A DNA stretch of 22,092 nt, from NCBI GenBank assembly GCA_001953115.1, contig LSSL01000531.1, positions 1 through 22,092 of the forward strand, written 5' to 3'. The notes below the pieces were generated by a model. The model made no database searches and was not told the origin of the DNA. It was given only the letters and a program-made list of their open reading frames with translations. The translations under genes and the position numbers were made by a program. Shown in pieces: positions 20,101 through 22,092 of the stretch. Every line of letters starts with the position of its first letter. The stretch's first letter is position 1. Origin of the DNA: Smittium mucronatum. Its lineage: Eukaryota > Kickxellomycota > Harpellomycetes > Harpellales > Legeriomycetaceae.

Positions 20101-22092
20101 TATTAAAAATCCTAAAAATCTGAATTATTTGAAAAAATATCATTTCTCAATATATAATCATCCTATAAACCTATAGCTTTTTGAAAGCTTGTTGAATGAG
20201 TTACAAATTTTATTTATTACTAGAGAATATTTTCATTTAATTTTATAAACTGTGATAAATGGACGTTTTTCTGAGCTCGAAATATTCTCCGTTATTTTAG
20301 AAAAATGCCTGAAGAATTTGATATTCCAAAGGGGGAAAAATTGAGTTCTTAAATTTGAAATGAGGATTTAAATGTGGTGTTATTCATATCTTTCTACCCA
20401 TTTTATACTCCCAATAGCCCAGCACACAACATAAAATAATTTAAAAAGAAATTTACGCAAATTTATAGACAAAAATCATCAATATATGGAAAGGGTAAAT
20501 TTATCCCTTGATATTAGAGTATTAACCATTTAAAATCTATAAAAAAACGATATTTTCTAATGAGTTTTGGATCCAGTTTTATGGATTTCAACTAAACAGA
20601 GATGAATATCCTGATGAAAATAGAGTTTTCTCCCTCGATATTTTTTCTCATATTTTTTTTTGTAATTTTATGAATTAAATGCTTAAAACGTCCTGGGTTT
20701 ACAAATTTACCCCAGAATGCGATTCAAAAATTATAAATTCTTTATTATTTAAAATTTTTGATATTTTTTGGGAATATTTTTTGATTTTTTTCAATTACAT
20801 TTACCAATTTTTGGTTTCGTTTTATTTTGGTGTCTCCACTCTCTTATAATTTAGGTTCAAACTGCTTAGTCTAGTTCCACTGATTCATTATCTCCATATT
20901 CCCACCCTTCTGAAATACAATATTTATTTTCTGATTTTATTTCTTCAATATATATGCTAGTCAGTTCTTCATTAATAAAATCTTCATAATATAACTGGAG
21001 AGGAACATCTTTTCTTTAGCTTGGAATGTGAAGGTTCTATATTTTTTTTCTAAATTAATTTTGGGTAAATATAAGATATCAATTTCCAATAAAATTGGAG
21101 GGAAATAGTTATTCATATCTAAAAGAGAAATTTAAGCGATAAATTCATACCCAATTTTGACCTCTAATAGGAAATTATGATTATTCGGGTTATCTTTTAT
21201 TTGAAAATGTTGTATTTTCATGCGCGGATCAATTTTTTAAGCTCAAATACAAACTTTAAAGCAATATTTAAATTTATTTAGAAAGCGACATGCCTTTATC
21301 AATGGATATAGATAAATCAAATCATCAATTTTTGAATAAAATTTTTCCTGTAATTTTTTAAAAATCCATTTATTTTCGGTTAAAGAATTTCTAAGCGAAT
21401 GATATTTTTTTATTAGAGTCATCTATTATAGCATTCAATGATGGTAAGTTTTATTTATCAAATTTGTGTTTATATTGAAGATTTAATAAATTTTTAATGA
21501 GGCAGGATATTCAAATAACGTGGATATATTTTTATCATATTTTTACCAATTATATTTAGATTTCTTAAGCTTTCATTTGGAGGGATTCTGGATTTTTTTT
21601 TCTTTTGACTAACCAATCCACTGCAATCAGGTCCTCTATTCTAACTTTTTTTGCACCTGTGTTTATTCAAAAATTAATCAGAATCTATTTTTTCACCTAT
21701 TTTAGACATCTTTAAAAGTTCTGACCCAATTTCTGAAAGTATTTAATATTTTTCCATTTTCTTTTCCTGGAAAGTTTTTAGGTCAATTTTTCGAGTATTG
21801 ACCTCGTTAAACACAAGATTTTTTTTAAATTTACCTAAAATTCCTTTAAAACCCCCATTTCCTTTAACAATAGGGATATTTAACTCTACAGTTTATAAAA
21901 ATATTTACATAATTATCTTTTTTCACTGAAATATTTCTATGGACTGGGTGAGCACTTATATAACCTCATTTGACCTGCATAAATCTTGCCACCATATATT
22001 AGAAATAGAATCTATTTAATATAATGAAAAATCCACAATAATTCCTTCTAGAGAAATTTTCTATTTTGAGCTATGCATCTTCTCCTTCAATT
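17175..22092. other. Very AT-rich block with no supportable gene
   Basis: About 4.9 kb of strongly AT-biased DNA with many homopolymer A and T runs and no open frame worth reporting. I saw no tRNA, rRNA, LTR pair, MITE end or non-LTR element end here. Scattered protein-like scraps exist but none reached a recognisable motif series. Decayed repeats or a heterochromatic AT block are the likeliest content. Confidence 0.55.
19889..19907. repeat. (ATT)n microsatellite
   Basis: About six consecutive TTA/ATT units within an AT-rich tract. Simple repeat with no evident function. Confidence 0.8.

Noticed and set aside
20461..20500. Minus-strand PYIDDF resembling a reverse transcriptase Y-x-DD motif
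   Set aside because: The surrounding frame has stops within a few codons and lacks the flanking RT patterns. Asp-Asp codons are frequent by chance in this composition.
11873..22092. Mitochondrial DNA insertion, since in-frame TGA codons could read as Trp
   Set aside because: The same frames also carry TAA stops and frameshifts, and the recognisable traces are retrotransposon-like. C:G to T:A decay explains the TGA codons better.
1..22092. CRISPR array or bacterial-type operon
   Set aside because: No regularly spaced repeats or compact gene strings. Introns, poly-A retroelements and gene structure are eukaryotic.

Overview
This window looks like a piece of a very AT-rich eukaryotic nuclear genome. 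An early-diverging fungus (for example the Harpellales/Kickxellomycotina type) fits best. The pointers are a giant intron-containing hybrid histidine kinase, Ser/Asn-rich linkers, AT-rich intergenic DNA, and mixed non-LTR, piggyBac-type and decayed LTR-type elements. The lineage call is inference; a slime mould or another AT-rich protist is not excluded.

Layout. (1) 1-621: GC-richer remnants of a short non-LTR retroelement family, minus orientation, with the A tail running off the left edge, then plain 3' flank of the kinase gene. (2) 622-8480, minus strand: one three-exon gene for a hybrid histidine kinase of 2,530 residues. It has six predicted membrane helices, HisKA with phospho-acceptor His381, HATPase_c, a probable degenerate receiver, a linker of about 1,100 residues encoded by one phase-symmetric exon, and a C-terminal receiver with Asp2350. 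Two introns join three open frames exactly in phase. (3) 8481-8499: a perfect 9-bp inverted repeat touching the start codon. (4) 8760-10748: five copies of a MITE of about 170 bp bounded by TTAA (piggyBac-like). One copy sits inside another, and one is split by a 300-bp retroelement with a 16-bp target duplication. (5) 10749-10962: a short open frame abutting a MITE. (6) 11130-11872: a 5'-truncated retroelement copy carrying a reverse-orientation insertion of its own family, which contains a 470-N assembly gap. (7) 11873-22092: about 10 kb of extremely AT-rich DNA with no intact gene. It holds decayed reading frames whose stops often replace Trp or Gln codons, with recognisable integrase-like and RNase H-like traces of an LTR retrotransposon, and a 60-bp retroposed insert with 16-bp target duplications.

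How it fits together. The only intact gene is the kinase. By family knowledge it would autophosphorylate His381 and pass phosphate to Asp2350 and then to an Hpt protein and downstream regulators, as in fungal osmotic or stress phosphorelays. Its ligand is not visible. Everything upstream is layered transposon debris, and several insertions can be undone by eye because paralogous copies in the same window show the empty site.
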